A DNA stretch of 64,000 bases from JAHEZL01 sp046074525 (GTDB taxonomy: Bacteria > Bacteroidota > Bacteroidia > Flavobacteriales_C > GCA-002722245): positions 104,987-168,986 of the forward strand of contig JBJTOK010000010.1 in NCBI GenBank assembly GCA_046074525.1, given 5' to 3'. Numbering within the stretch: position 1 is the first letter of the stretch; every line of letters begins with the position of its first letter. This document shows positions 1 to 8,524 of this stretch, piece after piece. The translations under genes and the position numbers were made by a program. Below the pieces are notes generated by a model. It was not told the DNA's origin. It saw only the letters and a program-made list of their open reading frames with translations, and ran no database searches.

Positions 1-8
1 ATTAAAGC

Positions 9-380
9 TTAAAGCATCGAATCTTTCATTTCTTTAATCTTCGCCTGCTTTTCACTGAGTAACTCCAATACTCGGACATACATTTGATCCAGCTTTTCGG
101 GACGGGCAGCATAATAAGTCATTGTTGAATCCCACTGTACTTTGCTTACATTATAGTTTTTCAGAATACCGAGGTACTGACTGTATTTCTGGTTATTCTT
201 CCTGTTATCGGGAAACATTTGAAATTTCGATCCGGCGTCCACTATGTGCATATCGGCAATAATCATTACAAAAGTGTTGGTATCAATTACCCCTGCTGGT
301 ACTATTTCATTAACCACCTCCTCATCAGGGGCGCAGGAAAACAAAAAAGGAAAAAGGAGAACACAAAAAAAATACTTCAT
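9..380 (-). CDS. DUF4296 family lipoprotein
   Basis: A 123-residue protein with a lipoprotein signal peptide: a hydrophobic run after MKYFF ending in LFSC, with Cys16 as the probable lipidated residue. The mature part is mostly helical and charged, with a MIIADMHIVDA stretch typical of DUF4296, a Bacteroidota family of unknown function. It is probably anchored in the envelope. In related genomes this family often sits next to dihydroorotase and the polyprenol-phosphate mannosyltransferase (recalled, not searched); here both lie further right on the same strand, but a MORN gene on the opposite strand separates them. The stop is only a few bases from the window edge, so anything downstream cannot be seen. 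Confidence 0.75.
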   Translation of the reverse strand: MKYFFCVLLFPFLFSCAPDEEVVNEIVPAGVIDTNTFVMIIADMHIVDAGSKFQMFPDNRKNNQKYSQYLGILKNYNVSKVQWDSTMTYYAARPEKLDQMYVRVLELLSEKQAKIKEMKDSML

Positions 381-505
381 TTTAGGGCCTTTTATTTAGA
401 AATCTGTAAAGTTTTTACAAATTTTGCAATCTAAATTAGAAAATTACCCGTAAGAAGGTCTAGTATTTTTAATATCTTAACCGCGTCTTTAAAATTCTGA
501 CACAT

Positions 506-931
506 ATGAAAAAGGTCTTTTTGATCGCTTTACTGATTACTTCAACCCTATACTCGGGTGCATTAAACGCACAGTGTTTCAAGGGAAACTGTTTCACAGG
601 AAATGGTTCTTTCAAATTCCCTAACGGAGACCAGTATGAAGGACAATGGGTAAATGGCAAACCGCATGGTAAAGGAACATACATCTTTGTTAACGGAGAT
701 AAATATTTCGGAAGTTTCGTTGCTGGTAAGAGAGAAGGAATGGGCCAGTATATCTGGGTGAAAGGCGGAAAATACATTGGTAACTGGAAAATGGACAAGA
801 GAGACGGTTACGGAAAATATACCTGGCTGACCAGCGCTACTTACTGTGGATATTGGAAAGACGATCAGATTATTGACATGAACGTGAATACCATCACTGA
901 TTCACAAGCTAAACCAGTAGAAGGAAACTAA
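506..931 (+). CDS. secreted MORN-repeat protein
   Basis: A 141-residue protein with a Sec signal peptide (MKKVFLIALLITSTLYSGALNAQ, cut after NAQ). From about residue 35 it holds four MORN-type repeats of about 23 residues: NGDQYEGQWVNGKPHGKGTY, NGDKYFGSFVAGKREGMGQY, a third beginning KGGKYIGNW, and a degenerate fourth. MORN repeats form flat beta-hairpin arrays that bind lipids or proteins; no enzymatic domain is present. It is transcribed divergently from the DUF4296 gene and convergently with dihydroorotase. Its terminator lies inside the tail of the convergent gene. Function unknown; an envelope-associated role is inference from the signal peptide. Confidence 0.8.
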   Translation: MKKVFLIALLITSTLYSGALNAQCFKGNCFTGNGSFKFPNGDQYEGQWVNGKPHGKGTYIFVNGDKYFGSFVAGKREGMGQYIWVKGGKYIGNWKMDKRDGYGKYTWLTSATYCGYWKDDQIIDMNVNTITDSQAKPVEGN

Positions 932-933
932 GA

Positions 934-2277
934 TTACCTGTTATAACGAATTTGCTGAGCGGCTCTGTTTTCAATAACAGAGCCGTTTTTGTATACTAAA
1001 GTTCCATTCACCCAGGTAGCGGAAACTTTAGCGTCAAAAGTTACTCCTTCAAAAGGACTCCATCCACATTTATAAAGGATATTGCTTTTATCGACTGTCC
1101 ATGGATCATTCATATCCAACATCACCAGGTCAGCATGGTATCCCTTACGGATAAAACCTCTTCTATCTATAGAAAAACAAACCGCCGGTGCGTGACATAG
1201 CTTTTCAATGGCGTGCTCCAGGGAAATGCGTCCCTGCTTCACCATTTGCATCATCGCCGGAAGCGCATGCTGTACAAGTGGCCCACCTGACGGTGCTTTC
1301 AAATATCCTTGTTGTTTTTCTTCTATGGTATGTGGAGCGTGATCGGTAGCTAGAATATCAATGTTGTTATCAAGAAGTCCTTTCCATATTGCATCCCTGT
1401 CCTTAGCTGTTTTCACGGCGGGATTCCACTTTATCCATGCCCCCTTCTCCTTGTAATCGTCATTACTGAACCAAAGATGATGAGTACATGCTTCAGCAGT
1501 AATTCTTTTTTGAGCCAATGGTACATTATTCTCAAAAAGTGCCACTTCACTTGCCGTGGAAATATGCAGAATATGCAAACGCGTATTGTGTTTTTTCGCC
1601 AATTCTACCGCAAAGGAAGAAGATTTGTAACAGGCTTCTTCACTTCTGATGAGGTGATGTACATCGAAAGGAATATTGTCGCCGAACTTCGCTTTATATG
1701 CAGCCAGGTTATCTTTAATGGTTTGTTCATCCTCACAGTGCGTGGCGATCAACATCTTCGCCTTGCTGAAAATTTCATTAAGTACAGCGTGATTGTCTAC
1801 CAGCATATTACCGGTAGAAGAACCCATGAATATTTTAATTCCGGCTGTAATTGCAGGATCGGCCGCAAGCAACTGAGAAACGTTATCATTGGTGGCTCCA
1901 ATAAAAAAGGAGTAGTTGGCCAGACTGTCTTTTGCACCGATATTGAATTTTTCTTCCAGAAGTTCAACGGTAGTAGTTTGTGGATTGGTGTTTGGCATTT
2001 CCATGAAGGAAGTGATACCTCCGGCCACTGCCGCACGTGATTCGGTGTAAATATTGCCTTTATGTGTTAATCCGGGTTCACGGAAATGTACCTGGTCGTC
2101 GATCAATCCGGGAATAAGACATTTCCCGCCAGCAGAAATAATTTCGGTGTTTTCGTCTTTATAATTTGAACCATCGCCTTCAAAAACCTCGGCAATCAAA
2201 CCATTTTCAACCAATATACTTCCCGAGAATATTCGTCCCTCATTGACGATGGAAGCATCTTTAATTAGGAACTTCAT
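934..2277 (-). CDS. pyrC: dihydroorotase
   Basis: A 447-residue amidohydrolase that interconverts N-carbamoyl-aspartate and dihydroorotate in de novo pyrimidine synthesis, in the cytoplasm. The family motifs are clear: DDQVHFREPGLTHKG (residues 60-74), a metal-ligand ATHCEDE, LHILHIST, and the catalytic-Asp motif ATDHAPHT. In the first motif the usual D-x-H-x-H reads D-D-Q-V-H, so Gln62 replaces the first zinc-ligand His; I recall this as common in Bacteroidota homologues rather than a lesion. The start overlaps the end of the mannosyltransferase gene by 17 bases, so the two are probably translationally coupled in one leftward operon. The 3' end contains the terminator of the convergent MORN gene. 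Confidence 0.92.
   Translation of the reverse strand: MKFLIKDASIVNEGRIFSGSILVENGLIAEVFEGDGSNYKDENTEIISAGGKCLIPGLIDDQVHFREPGLTHKGNIYTESRAAVAGGITSFMEMPNTNPQTTTVELLEEKFNIGAKDSLANYSFFIGATNDNVSQLLAADPAITAGIKIFMGSSTGNMLVDNHAVLNEIFSKAKMLIATHCEDEQTIKDNLAAYKAKFGDNIPFDVHHLIRSEEACYKSSSFAVELAKKHNTRLHILHISTASEVALFENNVPLAQKRITAEACTHHLWFSNDDYKEKGAWIKWNPAVKTAKDRDAIWKGLLDNNIDILATDHAPHTIEEKQQGYLKAPSGGPLVQHALPAMMQMVKQGRISLEHAIEKLCHAPAVCFSIDRRGFIRKGYHADLVMLDMNDPWTVDKSNILYKCGWSPFEGVTFDAKVSATWVNGTLVYKNGSVIENRAAQQIRYNR
961..990 (+). terminator. Rho-independent terminator inside the pyrC 3' end
   Basis: A perfect 9-bp stem (GGCTCTGTT / AACAGAGCC) with a 6-base loop, followed by GTTTTT on the + strand. It ends the MORN gene 30 bases after its stop codon, and the same bases encode part of the C-terminus of dihydroorotase on the - strand. 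Confidence 0.8.
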
Positions 2278-3010
2278 TCGCTTGCTTGTATTTGGTAAAC
2301 CAGGATTTAACTTTCATGACAATTACACCCCACAGGGCTTCCTTGATGATACCCTTGCTCATTTTAGATGCACCGGCAGTCCTGTCCTGAAAAATAATTG
2401 ATACTTCTTTTATGTTGAAGCCATGCTTCCAGGCTCTGAATTTCATTTCAATCTGGAAGCCATAACCAACCAGTTTTATTTCATCGAGAGCGATGGTTTC
2501 CAGCACTCTTCTTTTGTAGCATTTGAATCCGGCAGTAGTATCACGGATAGTCATGCCGGTAATGGTTCTTACATAAGCCGATCCATAGTAGGAAGTCAGC
2601 ACTCTCGACATTGGCCAATTCACAACATTAACCCCATTCACGTAGCGGGAACCAATCGCCAGATCGGCGCCATCCTTACAAGCCTGGTACAATCTCAATA
2701 AATCATCTGGATTGTGAGAGAAATCGGCGTCAATTTCAAAGATGAAATCGTACTTATTTTCTATAGCCCATTTGAATCCGAAGATATAAGCAGTACCTAA
2801 ACCCAGCTTTCCTGATCTTTCCTTAAGATGTAATCTATTGTTATATTCCTTTTGTAAATCCTTGATGATTTGTGCTGTTCCATCAGGAGAGCCGTCATCT
2901 ACAATCAACATTTCAAAGCCTTCCGGATAAGACAATATCTTATGGATAATAGCTTCGATGTTTTCCTTTTCGTTGTAAGTAGGTATGATGACAAGCGCTT
3001 TCAATAGCAA
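2261..3010 (-). CDS. polyprenol-phosphate mannosyltransferase (Dpm1-like GT2)
   Basis: A 249-residue family-2 glycosyltransferase. PTYNEKENI near the N-terminus, DDGSPDGT around residue 40 and the DxD-type EIDADFSH around residue 95 are the nucleotide-sugar and metal-binding motifs. QDRTAGASKMSKGIIKEALW near the C-terminus is typical of the polyprenol-monophosphomannose synthase group. It probably transfers mannose (or another hexose) from GDP-sugar to a lipid carrier at the inner face of the cytoplasmic membrane, feeding glycan or lipoprotein glycosylation. There is no C-terminal membrane domain, as in the soluble Dpm1 type. It overlaps pyrC by 17 bases and follows the hydrolase gene by 18. 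Confidence 0.85.
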   Translation of the reverse strand: MLLKALVIIPTYNEKENIEAIIHKILSYPEGFEMLIVDDGSPDGTAQIIKDLQKEYNNRLHLKERSGKLGLGTAYIFGFKWAIENKYDFIFEIDADFSHNPDDLLRLYQACKDGADLAIGSRYVNGVNVVNWPMSRVLTSYYGSAYVRTITGMTIRDTTAGFKCYKRRVLETIALDEIKLVGYGFQIEMKFRAWKHGFNIKEVSIIFQDRTAGASKMSKGIIKEALWGVIVMKVKSWFTKYKQANEVPN

Positions 3011-3028
3011 TAAATTAAGACGGTTAAA

Positions 3029-3796
3029 TTAGTGGTTTTTGAGGAAACTATGAATTACCGCCGAAAATTCTTCGGGTTGTTCGGCATGCACCCAATGCCC
3101 CGCTTTTGGAATAGTGGCCAGTCGGGCCACCGGGAAAATCTGTGTGATCAGCTCAATATCTTCATCAAGAATATAGTTCGATCTTCCACCACGAATGAAC
3201 AACGTGGGATTGGTAAACTCAGCATTTTCCGGCAAAGCCTCACCAATGTTTTCCACTTCTCTTGTCAATCCTTCCAAATTGAATTTCCAGGCAAAACTTT
3301 CTCCCGATTCCCTTTTCAGATTTTTCATAAGCCATTGTACAACGCCCACATCATGGAGTTGTTGCATTAAATGATTCTCTACTTCCTGGCGGGAACTCAC
3401 ATTAGCCAGATCCACAGAATTCAACGCATTTAAAACACTTTGATGATGTTGCGAATAATACTTCGGTCCGATGTCCACCACGATGAGTTTATCCACTCTT
3501 CCGGGATTTTGCACCGCAAAAAACATAGCGGTTTTTCCTCCCATGGAATGCCCAATAATGTATGCAGAGGAAATATTTTGTGCCAGCATGAATTCCGACA
3601 AATCATTTTCCATCAACCAGTAATTATGGTGCTTGTCGTGCTCACTTTTGCCGTGGTTACGCAAATCAATGAGATATACTTTGTAGTTAACAGACAATTC
3701 TTTCATTAGCGATTGCCAGTTATCCAACGATCCCAGGAAACCGTGCAATACAATAACGGCCTCCCCCTCTCCGGATACTTTATAATTCAGCTGCAT
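3029..3796 (-). CDS. alpha/beta-fold hydrolase (YbfF-like esterase)
   Basis: A 255-residue alpha/beta hydrolase. The oxyanion-hole motif HGFLGS is at residues 18-23, the nucleophile elbow GHSMGG is at 82-87 (Ser84), and the catalytic His lies in KAGHWVHAEQ near residue 235. The length and the LRNHGKS motif fit the YbfF/abhydrolase group of acyl-thioesterase-like esterases; the substrate cannot be told. It overlaps the end of pdxJ by 17 bases, so it is probably translated as part of a pdxJ-hydrolase-mannosyltransferase-pyrC operon. No signal peptide, so it is cytoplasmic. Confidence 0.85.
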   Translation of the reverse strand: MQLNYKVSGEGEAVIVLHGFLGSLDNWQSLMKELSVNYKVYLIDLRNHGKSEHDKHHNYWLMENDLSEFMLAQNISSAYIIGHSMGGKTAMFFAVQNPGRVDKLIVVDIGPKYYSQHHQSVLNALNSVDLANVSSRQEVENHLMQQLHDVGVVQWLMKNLKRESGESFAWKFNLEGLTREVENIGEALPENAEFTNPTLFIRGGRSNYILDEDIELITQIFPVARLATIPKAGHWVHAEQPEEFSAVIHSFLKNH

Positions 3797-4508
3797 TTCT
3801 CAGTTGTCGAAGGTATAATTGAATAGTATTTTCCAATCCAAAATACAAGGCATCGGCAATCAGAGCGTGACCGATAGACACTTCTTGTAAATACTTAATA
3901 TTCTTAGCATAGTATTGCAGATTTTCCAGATTCAAATCATGTCCGGCGTTCAATCCCAATCCTACTTCAAAAGCTTTTTCTGCTGCTTTCTGATAAGGAA
4001 GAATGGCCTTTTCCTTGTTTTTAGGATAGTTAAAAGCGTAGGCTTCGGTGTACAATTCAATCCTGTCGCAACCGGTTTTTGCTGCCCACTCTATCTGTTC
4101 CTCATTGGTTTCCATAAAGACAGAAGTGCGGATTCCCTGACTTTTAAAGGTTTTCACCACATCTTGTAAAAAGGAAAAATTCTTTTTCGCATCCCATCCC
4201 GCATTGGAAGTAATCGCATGCGGCGGATCGGGAACCAAAGTCACCTGATCAGCTTTCACTTCCAACACCATCTTTATGAAATCATCAGAAGGGTAGCCTT
4301 CGATGTTAAATTCAGTTTTAACGATTTTTTTTAATTCGTAAACATCGGCGTAACGAATGTGTCGTTCATCCGGTCGGGGATGAACGGTAATGCCCTGCGC
4401 ACCAAATCTTTCACAATCCTTTGCTACCTGAATAACGTCGGGAACATTGCCTCCCCTTGAGTTGCGAAGGGTAGCTATTTTATTGATATTTACACTTAAT
4501 CGCGTCAT
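3780..4508 (-). CDS. pdxJ: pyridoxine 5'-phosphate synthase
   Basis: A 242-residue TIM-barrel enzyme that condenses 3-amino-1-hydroxyacetone phosphate with deoxyxylulose 5-phosphate in the DXP-dependent route to vitamin B6. MTRLSVNINKIATLRNSRGG at the N-terminus, GITVHPRPDERHI (catalytic His region), VTLVPDP and GLGLNAGHDLN are all PdxJ hallmarks. Full length for the family. It is the first gene of the leftward operon and is transcribed divergently from the CBS-domain gene. Confidence 0.95.
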   Translation of the reverse strand: MTRLSVNINKIATLRNSRGGNVPDVIQVAKDCERFGAQGITVHPRPDERHIRYADVYELKKIVKTEFNIEGYPSDDFIKMVLEVKADQVTLVPDPPHAITSNAGWDAKKNFSFLQDVVKTFKSQGIRTSVFMETNEEQIEWAAKTGCDRIELYTEAYAFNYPKNKEKAILPYQKAAEKAFEVGLGLNAGHDLNLENLQYYAKNIKYLQEVSIGHALIADALYFGLENTIQLYLRQLRNAAEL

Positions 4509-4549
4509 GAATGGAACTTAATATGAAAGCAAAAGTAAAAAATACTGAG

Positions 4550-4557
4550 TATGTTTG
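4550..4557 (+). promoter_or_regulatory. -7 promoter element (TATGTTTG)
   Basis: An exact match to the Bacteroidota -7 consensus TAnnTTTG, in the pdxJ/CBS divergent gap and 21 bases before the GTG start of the CBS gene. No good -33 TTG is visible on this strand, so confidence is moderate. It would drive the CBS - Omp85-like - nadK unit. Confidence 0.45.
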
Positions 4558-4578
4558 TTCCATTAACCAAGTATCTGC

Positions 4579-5244
4579 GTGCAAGCAAAAGAATTAATAT
4601 CCTATGACATTCCCTCCCTCAAGCCTGAGGACAGTGGCGACACTACCCTTGCAATGATGGATGAATACAGGGTTTCCCACATTGCACTGGTGAAAGACGG
4701 AGAATATCTGGGACTCATTTCCGACAACGATATTTATAATTTCTTTGAAGATACTGGTGAAGAGATCAAAATTCAGAAGCTCTCCCTCATGCGGCCTTTT
4801 GTTAAAGTACAAAACCACGTGTTGGAAGTTGTAAAAATCATGGGTGAAGCAAGAATTTCCGTGATTCCGGTACTTGATGATAAAGAAACCTACATTGGTT
4901 CCATTCTCTCGCAAGACGTAGCCTATGCCATGTCGAAACTCATTTCTGCCAACGAACCAGGCGGTGTGATTGTACTTGAAGTAAATGTAAACGATTATTC
5001 CCTGTCGCACATCGCCCAGATTGTAGAATCGGATGGCGGTAAAATATTGAGCTGCTCTACTTCTACTCCCAATGAATCCACTAAACTGGAAGTAGTATTG
5101 AAAATCAATAAAATCGATTTGTCACGCATCATTCAAACTTTCGATCGCTTTAAATACAACATCAAGGAAAGTTATCACCAAAGTACCTTCGATGAGGATT
5201 TACAAAGACGTTACGATTTGTTTATGAACTATCTCAACATGTAA
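4579..5244 (+). CDS. tandem CBS-domain protein with ACT-like C-terminus
   Basis: A 221-residue cytoplasmic protein. Residues about 1-120 contain two CBS repeats (VSHIALVKDGEYLGLISDND and ISVIPVLDDKETYIGSIL), which usually bind adenosine nucleotides. Residues about 128-200 (PGGVIVLEVNVNDYSLSHI onward) look like an ACT-type ligand-binding fold. No catalytic domain, so it is probably a nucleotide-sensing regulator with an unknown partner. The start is a GTG; no closer ATG keeps the first CBS strand. It sits two bases before the Omp85-like gene. A gene of this type commonly precedes nadK in flavobacteria (recalled). Confidence 0.75.
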   Translation: MQAKELISYDIPSLKPEDSGDTTLAMMDEYRVSHIALVKDGEYLGLISDNDIYNFFEDTGEEIKIQKLSLMRPFVKVQNHVLEVVKIMGEARISVIPVLDDKETYIGSILSQDVAYAMSKLISANEPGGVIVLEVNVNDYSLSHIAQIVESDGGKILSCSTSTPNESTKLEVVLKINKIDLSRIIQTFDRFKYNIKESYHQSTFDEDLQRRYDLFMNYLNM

Positions 5245-5246
5245 TA

Positions 5247-6647
5247 ATGTTTAAAGCATTTGCAGCAACAGGACTTTTGTTTTTTTGTTGTTTTATGCTT
5301 TACGGTCAGACAGAAGAAAAACGCTATGTTATTGGCACTATCGACGTACACGGCAATAATACCACGCAACTTTATATCATTGAAAAGGAAGTAACTTTTA
5401 AAAGCGGGGATACACTAACATTGAATGATCTAAATCGCCGCATCAACCAATCGAAACAAAACCTCCTCAACACTTCCCTCTTCAATTTTGTAGAGATTAC
5501 TATTGAAACCAAAGAATCAACCATCAATGTGCTCATCGACGTGAAAGAGCGATGGTACTTATGGCCGCAACCCATTGCATTGGTGGAAGACAGAAATTTT
5601 TTCGACTGGTGGCAGTACCGGACCCTGGATCGTTTGAGCTATGGCTTATACCTCAATCAATACAATTTATGGGGCCGCCGCGAATCCCTGCAACTTAAGC
5701 TCAAATTCGGTTATTCCCAGGAAATCGGCATGACTTATAAAATCCCCTATCTCATCAAAACCAAAAATCATGGACTCAACATTTCATTTCTCGCGATAAG
5801 ACGACATGAGCTTTACTACAAAAGCGTCAATGACAAGATCATTTACATGAAGGATCACGACAAAATCATGCGAACCGAATTCAACGCCTATTTAGAATAT
5901 GTTTTCCGCAAGAAATTATATCAACAGCATTCTCTGCGTTTAGATTTTGATGATGTAGCAGTACAGGACACGATAGTGAGTGAGGCTGAAAACCCCTATT
6001 ACCTCATCGACGGAAAGAATAAAGCAGCCTATCTTTCATTGCGCTATTATTATAAAAAGGATCGCCGGGATTCGAAAAACTATCCTCTTACCGGCTACGA
6101 TTATGATATAGAAATCCGCAAAACAGGATTTAACTTCAGTCCGGGTCATATCAACACCGCCTCCATCATTATTAACGCTGAAAAATTCTGGAAATTCAGG
6201 GAGAGATTTTATTATGCTGCCGGACTCCGCGGAAGAATATTCACCACTCCTTCAGCTCCATTCTATATTGCAAAAGGGCTGGGCTTTTCACCTGATTATG
6301 TGGTGCGCGGTTATGAACCTTACCTCATCAGCGGCACCGATTTCCTGATTCTTAAAACCAATCTTAAATACCAGCTTATTAAACCACACATCATCAAAAT
6401 CCCTTATCTCACGCTAGAAAAATTCAACACCTTTCATTATGAGCTTTACATCAATGCCCTGTTCGACATGGGCTATATAAAAGACAATACTTACACTGCC
6501 ACGAATTCACTTGGAAACACTTTATTGCTGGGCTACGGACTCGGACTCGATTTTGTCACTTATTACGACAAAGTTCTGCGGGTGGAATATTCAGTAAATA
6601 AAAAAGGACTATCGGGGATTTATGTTAGCTTTATAGCTCCTATTTAA
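5247..6647 (+). CDS. Omp85/TamA-like outer-membrane protein with one POTRA domain
   Basis: A 466-residue protein with a signal peptide (ending in CFMLYGQ), a single POTRA-like domain at about residues 26-105 (YVIGTIDVHGNNTTQ..., INQSKQNLLNTSLFNFVEI), then a region rich in alternating aromatic/charged strands ending in VSFIAPI, which fits a beta-barrel. GYEPYLISGTDF resembles the loop-6 region of the family. It is smaller than BamA (one POTRA rather than five), closer to short TamA/surface-antigen-like members. It probably inserts or exports an outer-membrane substrate; which one is unknown. It lies between the CBS gene and nadK in one operon. Confidence 0.75.
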   Translation: MFKAFAATGLLFFCCFMLYGQTEEKRYVIGTIDVHGNNTTQLYIIEKEVTFKSGDTLTLNDLNRRINQSKQNLLNTSLFNFVEITIETKESTINVLIDVKERWYLWPQPIALVEDRNFFDWWQYRTLDRLSYGLYLNQYNLWGRRESLQLKLKFGYSQEIGMTYKIPYLIKTKNHGLNISFLAIRRHELYYKSVNDKIIYMKDHDKIMRTEFNAYLEYVFRKKLYQQHSLRLDFDDVAVQDTIVSEAENPYYLIDGKNKAAYLSLRYYYKKDRRDSKNYPLTGYDYDIEIRKTGFNFSPGHINTASIIINAEKFWKFRERFYYAAGLRGRIFTTPSAPFYIAKGLGFSPDYVVRGYEPYLISGTDFLILKTNLKYQLIKPHIIKIPYLTLEKFNTFHYELYINALFDMGYIKDNTYTATNSLGNTLLLGYGLGLDFVTYYDKVLRVEYSVNKKGLSGIYVSFIAPI

Positions 6648-6668
6648 GAATTTAACTAAAAAGTGGGT

Positions 6669-7544
6669 ATGAAACTGGCCATCTTTGGAAAAGAATACAA
6701 CGAAAAGAAAAAAGATATTTTTCTCGATTTTTTCCGTTACCTCGATGCCCATAAAAATATCGACTATTGTATTTATGAGCCCTTTCTTCAAAAGATTTCG
6801 GACAAGATTTCCTTTCTTGAAAGCGCTGCCACATTCAACTCACCGGAAGAGATCAAAGACATCGATTTCCTTTGCAGCTTGGGTGGCGACGGCACCATCC
6901 TGGAATCCTTGCTGCTGGTGCAAACCGGCACTCCCATTATTGGCATTAATACAGGTCGCCTCGGCTTCCTTTCCAGCATCACCTCCCCAGACACACTCAG
7001 CTCCATTGAAAGCATATTGAATGGTGATTATTTTATCGATGAAAGGAGCCTGGTGAAAGTAAATGCCGGTGAAGATATATTTGGTAAAACCAACTTTGCA
7101 CTTAATGAAATCACCATTCATAAAAAGGATTCTTCTTCGATGATCATCGTTCATACCTATATTGATGAGGAATACCTCGCTTCTTATTGGGCCGACGGGC
7201 TGATCATCTCCACGCCTACCGGCTCAACTGGTTATTCTCTGAGCTGCAACGGCCCCATTGTAATGCCACAATCAGGTGTTTTCATCATCACCCCTATTGC
7301 CCCTCATAATCTCAATGTCAGACCGCTGATTATACCCAACACAAAAAAAATCCGACTTACAATGGAAGGAAGAGGAGGAGAATTCCTGATCTCACTGGAT
7401 TCCAGGAATTATAGCATTGATGAGAAAACCGAGTTGATCATCGAGAAGGAAGAATTCAAGGCGAATATTGTCCGTATCAAGGGCCACTCCTTTGCCAATA
7501 CCTTGCGAAATAAGCTCAGTTGGGGCTTGGATACCAGGAACTAA
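6669..7544 (+). CDS. nadK: NAD kinase
   Basis: About 291 residues from the ATG at 6669 (a GTG two codons earlier is also possible). It phosphorylates NAD to NADP in the cytoplasm. Diagnostic motifs are LGGDGTILES (about residues 74-83, the GGDG phosphate-binding loop), NTGRLGFL, LNEITIHKKDSSSM and TPTGSTGYSLSCNGP. Full length. It closes the CBS - Omp85-like - nadK unit; a new promoter follows before the DUF6089 genes. Together with nadD and nadB elsewhere in the window it covers much of NAD(P) synthesis. Confidence 0.95.
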   Translation: MKLAIFGKEYNEKKKDIFLDFFRYLDAHKNIDYCIYEPFLQKISDKISFLESAATFNSPEEIKDIDFLCSLGGDGTILESLLLVQTGTPIIGINTGRLGFLSSITSPDTLSSIESILNGDYFIDERSLVKVNAGEDIFGKTNFALNEITIHKKDSSSMIIVHTYIDEEYLASYWADGLIISTPTGSTGYSLSCNGPIVMPQSGVFIITPIAPHNLNVRPLIIPNTKKIRLTMEGRGGEFLISLDSRNYSIDEKTELIIEKEEFKANIVRIKGHSFANTLRNKLSWGLDTRN

Positions 7545-7574
7545 TTTTTTTAACGTTATATGGCTTAATTTTTT

Positions 7575-7582
7575 TATATTTG
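7575..7582 (+). promoter_or_regulatory. -7 promoter element (TATATTTG)
   Basis: An exact TAnnTTTG match in the gap after nadK. It predicts a transcription start near 7587, just before or at the GTG at 7590, and so favours the ATG at 7605 as the start of the DUF6089 gene. No clear -33 TTG is present. Confidence 0.5.
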
Positions 7583-7604
7583 CCACTAAGTGAAAAACAA
7601 ATCC

Positions 7605-8507
7605 ATGAAATATTGCTTCGCTTTTTTAAGTCTTATTATTTTGTCGACTTCGGCAAAAGCTCAAACTTATTCCCAATGGAAGAGACTTCGCTACGAAGTA
7701 ACCTTTGGCCTTGGAATAGCTAATTTCCTTGGTGATTTGGGAGGTGCCAACAATATAGGAACAGATTATTTTGCCGACCTTGAAATCAACACCACCCGTC
7801 CCGCAGTAAACCTGGGGATGCGTTATAAACTTGATCCGCGACAGGCTGTTAAAGTTGACTTTACCTGGGGAATGATAGCGGGAGATGACAGGCTTACAGC
7901 CTGGCAAAACAGAAATAACCGTTTACTGCAATTCCGCTCCCACATTCTGGAATTTGGTGCCCGTTATGAGTTTATGGCGATTAAAGAACGTGTAGGTCAC
8001 CGTTACAGATTAAGAGGTATCAAGGGGCAGAAACATTTGGAGCTTTATCCATACGGGTTCATCGGAATCGCTGGATTTTATTTCAATCCGCAGGGCCTCA
8101 ATCAGGACGGCACATGGAGATCGCTCCGCACACTTCACACTGAAGGTCAAACTCTCATCTCCACCCGTAAAGAATACAGTCAGTTCCAGTTCGCCATCCC
8201 AATGGGTGTCGGTTTTAAATACGCTATCGATAAACAATGGCTGGTAGGTGTTGAATATGGAATGAGAAAAACTTTCACTGACTATATTGATGATGTAAGT
8301 ACCACATACTTTGACAACCAAACCATTAAGGCCGTGCACGGATCAACTGCTGCTTACCTCGCTGACCCTAATTTCGGCGCTAACATTGATTACGCAGCTG
8401 GTCAGCAACGTGGCGACCCCACCGACAAGGACGTTTATATGTTCTTTTTGATTTCCATCAATTACAAGCTTAAAACCGGAAGAAATAACCTTCCGAAATT
8501 CAACTAG
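7605..8507 (+). CDS. DUF6089 outer-membrane beta-barrel protein, copy 1
   Basis: About 300 residues with a signal peptide (MKYCFAFLSLIILSTSAKAQ). The rest is a run of amphipathic beta strands (ANFLGDLGG, RYKLDPRQAVKVDF, LELYPYGFIGIAGFYFNP, QFAIPMGVGFKYAID) typical of an 8- to 12-stranded outer-membrane barrel. The motif RKTFTDYIDDVSTTY near residue 225 is a DUF6089 signature. Function is unknown; the family usually precedes uppS-bamA in flavobacteria (recalled). ATG 7605 is preferred over GTG 7590 because the promoter element ends at 7582. A paralogue follows 17 bases downstream. Confidence 0.8.
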   Translation: MKYCFAFLSLIILSTSAKAQTYSQWKRLRYEVTFGLGIANFLGDLGGANNIGTDYFADLEINTTRPAVNLGMRYKLDPRQAVKVDFTWGMIAGDDRLTAWQNRNNRLLQFRSHILEFGARYEFMAIKERVGHRYRLRGIKGQKHLELYPYGFIGIAGFYFNPQGLNQDGTWRSLRTLHTEGQTLISTRKEYSQFQFAIPMGVGFKYAIDKQWLVGVEYGMRKTFTDYIDDVSTTYFDNQTIKAVHGSTAAYLADPNFGANIDYAAGQQRGDPTDKDVYMFFLISINYKLKTGRNNLPKFN

Positions 8508-8524
8508 GCAATTTTATCCTGCTG

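Noticed and set aside
1477..2040. A 187-residue frame antisense to dihydroorotase
   Set aside because: It is a shadow of pyrC on the opposite strand, with no start context.
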